From: an uncultured Carnobacterium sp.
GTDB taxonomy: Bacteria; Bacillota; Bacilli; Lactobacillales; Aerococcaceae
Direction: 5' to 3'
DNA: 5,832 bases
Assembly (NCBI GenBank): GCA_937967765.1
Contig: CALCML010000220.1
Span: forward strand, 1-5,832
This document shows, in pieces, positions 5,220 to 5,832 of this stretch. Each line of letters begins with the position of its first letter. Position 1 is the first letter of the stretch. The notes below the pieces were generated by a model. The model searched no databases, had not been told where the DNA came from, and saw only the letters and a list, made by a program, of their open reading frames with translations. Made by a program: the position numbers and the translations under genes.

Positions 5220-5780
5220 TTAGAATTTCACTTCAGGAACTTTACGAGCTTCAACTGGAGTTTCTAACATTTCTTCTTTAGTGAATCCACCAAAACCAGC
5301 AATAATGTTTGTTGGAATTGATTGAATAGAGATGTTATATCTCGCAACACTTGAATTGTATAATTGACGAGCGTAAGAGATTTTGTTCTCTGTGTTTGTC
5401 AATTCTTCTTGTAAGTTTAAGAAGCTGTCGTTCGCTTTTAAATCAGGATAGCTTTCAGCTAAAGCGAAAATAGTTTTTAAAGCACCTGATAATTGGTTAG
5501 ATGCTTCCATTTTTTCTTGTGGTGAAACATCGCTACCCATGTTTGCAATTTGGTTTCTCATCGCAATTACTTGAGTTAATGTTTCTTGTTCGTGTTTTGC
5601 GTAACCTTTTACTGTTTCAACAAGGTTTGGAACTAAGTCGTTACGACGTTGTAATTGAACATCGATTTGTGCCCAAGCTTCTTGAACCCAGTTTTTTTGT
5701 TGTACAAGTCCGTTGTAAGCAAACATTGCCCATAGAACAATTACTGCTAAGACTCCTAATACAATCCATACTACTGTCAT
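5220..5780 (-). CDS. lemA: LemA family protein
   Basis: This is a small membrane-anchored protein of the LemA family, whose biochemical role is poorly defined; it is often encoded next to htpX. It has 186 residues, full length. One N-terminal membrane helix (about 3-21) is followed by YNGLVQQKNWVQEAW (22-36), QIDVQLQRRNDLVPNLV (38-54), VKGYAKHE (57-64), AESYPDLKAN (108-117) and ENKISYARQLYN (131-142), the family's signature blocks, which form a mostly helical soluble domain. The SIPTNIIAGFGGF stretch (154-166) has Ile where FP is common. AAAGGAG lies 11 bases before the ATG, slightly distant. It is the first gene of the lemA-htpX operon, with an extended -10 just upstream. Confidence 0.96.
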   Translation of the reverse strand: MTVVWIVLGVLAVIVLWAMFAYNGLVQQKNWVQEAWAQIDVQLQRRNDLVPNLVETVKGYAKHEQETLTQVIAMRNQIANMGSDVSPQEKMEASNQLSGALKTIFALAESYPDLKANDSFLNLQEELTNTENKISYARQLYNSSVARYNISIQSIPTNIIAGFGGFTKEEMLETPVEARKVPEVKF

Positions 5781-5813
5781 TTTTTGACACTCTCCTTTAG
5801 ATTTAATACCCTC

Positions 5814-5822
5814 ATTGTACCA
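5814..5822 (-). promoter_or_regulatory. Extended -10 of the lemA-htpX promoter (partial)
   Basis: TGGTACAAT on the minus strand gives TACAAT with the TG of an extended -10, 33 bases before the lemA start. A -35 box would fall beyond position 5832, outside the window, so the promoter cannot be judged fully. The transcript would start near 5807 with a leader of under 30 nt. Confidence 0.6.
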
Positions 5823-5832
5823 TATTTTCCTA

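Overview
The window looks like chromosomal DNA of a low- to moderate-GC Gram-positive bacterium, most likely a member of the Lactobacillales. The grounds are strong GGAGG-type ribosome binding sites, U-tailed intrinsic terminators after each transcription unit, a lemA-htpX pair, and a ddl-murF pair of the kind common in enterococci, carnobacteria and relatives. The genus cannot be fixed by eye; a Carnobacteriaceae, Enterococcaceae or Aerococcaceae relative is an inference only. All six genes lie on the minus strand, so the window is read from right to left.

Layout in transcription order: (1) 5832-4263, a lemA-htpX operon with a partial extended -10 promoter at the right edge and a terminator after htpX. 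LemA is a membrane-anchored helical protein and HtpX a membrane zinc metalloprotease; together they are a conserved envelope and protein quality-control pair. (2) 4214-3848, a 101-residue protein of unknown function, AT-rich compared with htpX, with its own terminator. (3) about 3734-2894, a 255-residue protein of unknown function. Its true start is best placed at a GTG (3697) behind a perfect GGAGGTGA, not at the in-frame ATG (3730), which lies in the -10 box. It also has its own terminator. (4) about 2877-246, ddl-murF, with a good extended -10 promoter, a leader of about 79 nt that can form three hairpins, an 11-nt junction between the genes and a strong terminator. Ddl makes D-Ala-D-Ala, and MurF joins that dipeptide to UDP-MurNAc-tripeptide to complete the peptidoglycan precursor, so the operon carries two consecutive steps. 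(5) 1-245, no recognisable gene, but several inverted repeats, a G-rich tract and a possible degraded reading frame.

The core genes are ordinary. The parts worth a second look are the ddl leader (hairpins plus an eight-codon mini-ORF with two alanine codons), the two separately terminated genes of unknown function between the two conserved modules, and the palindrome-rich left end. I see no convincing new defence, mobile or CRISPR-like system.
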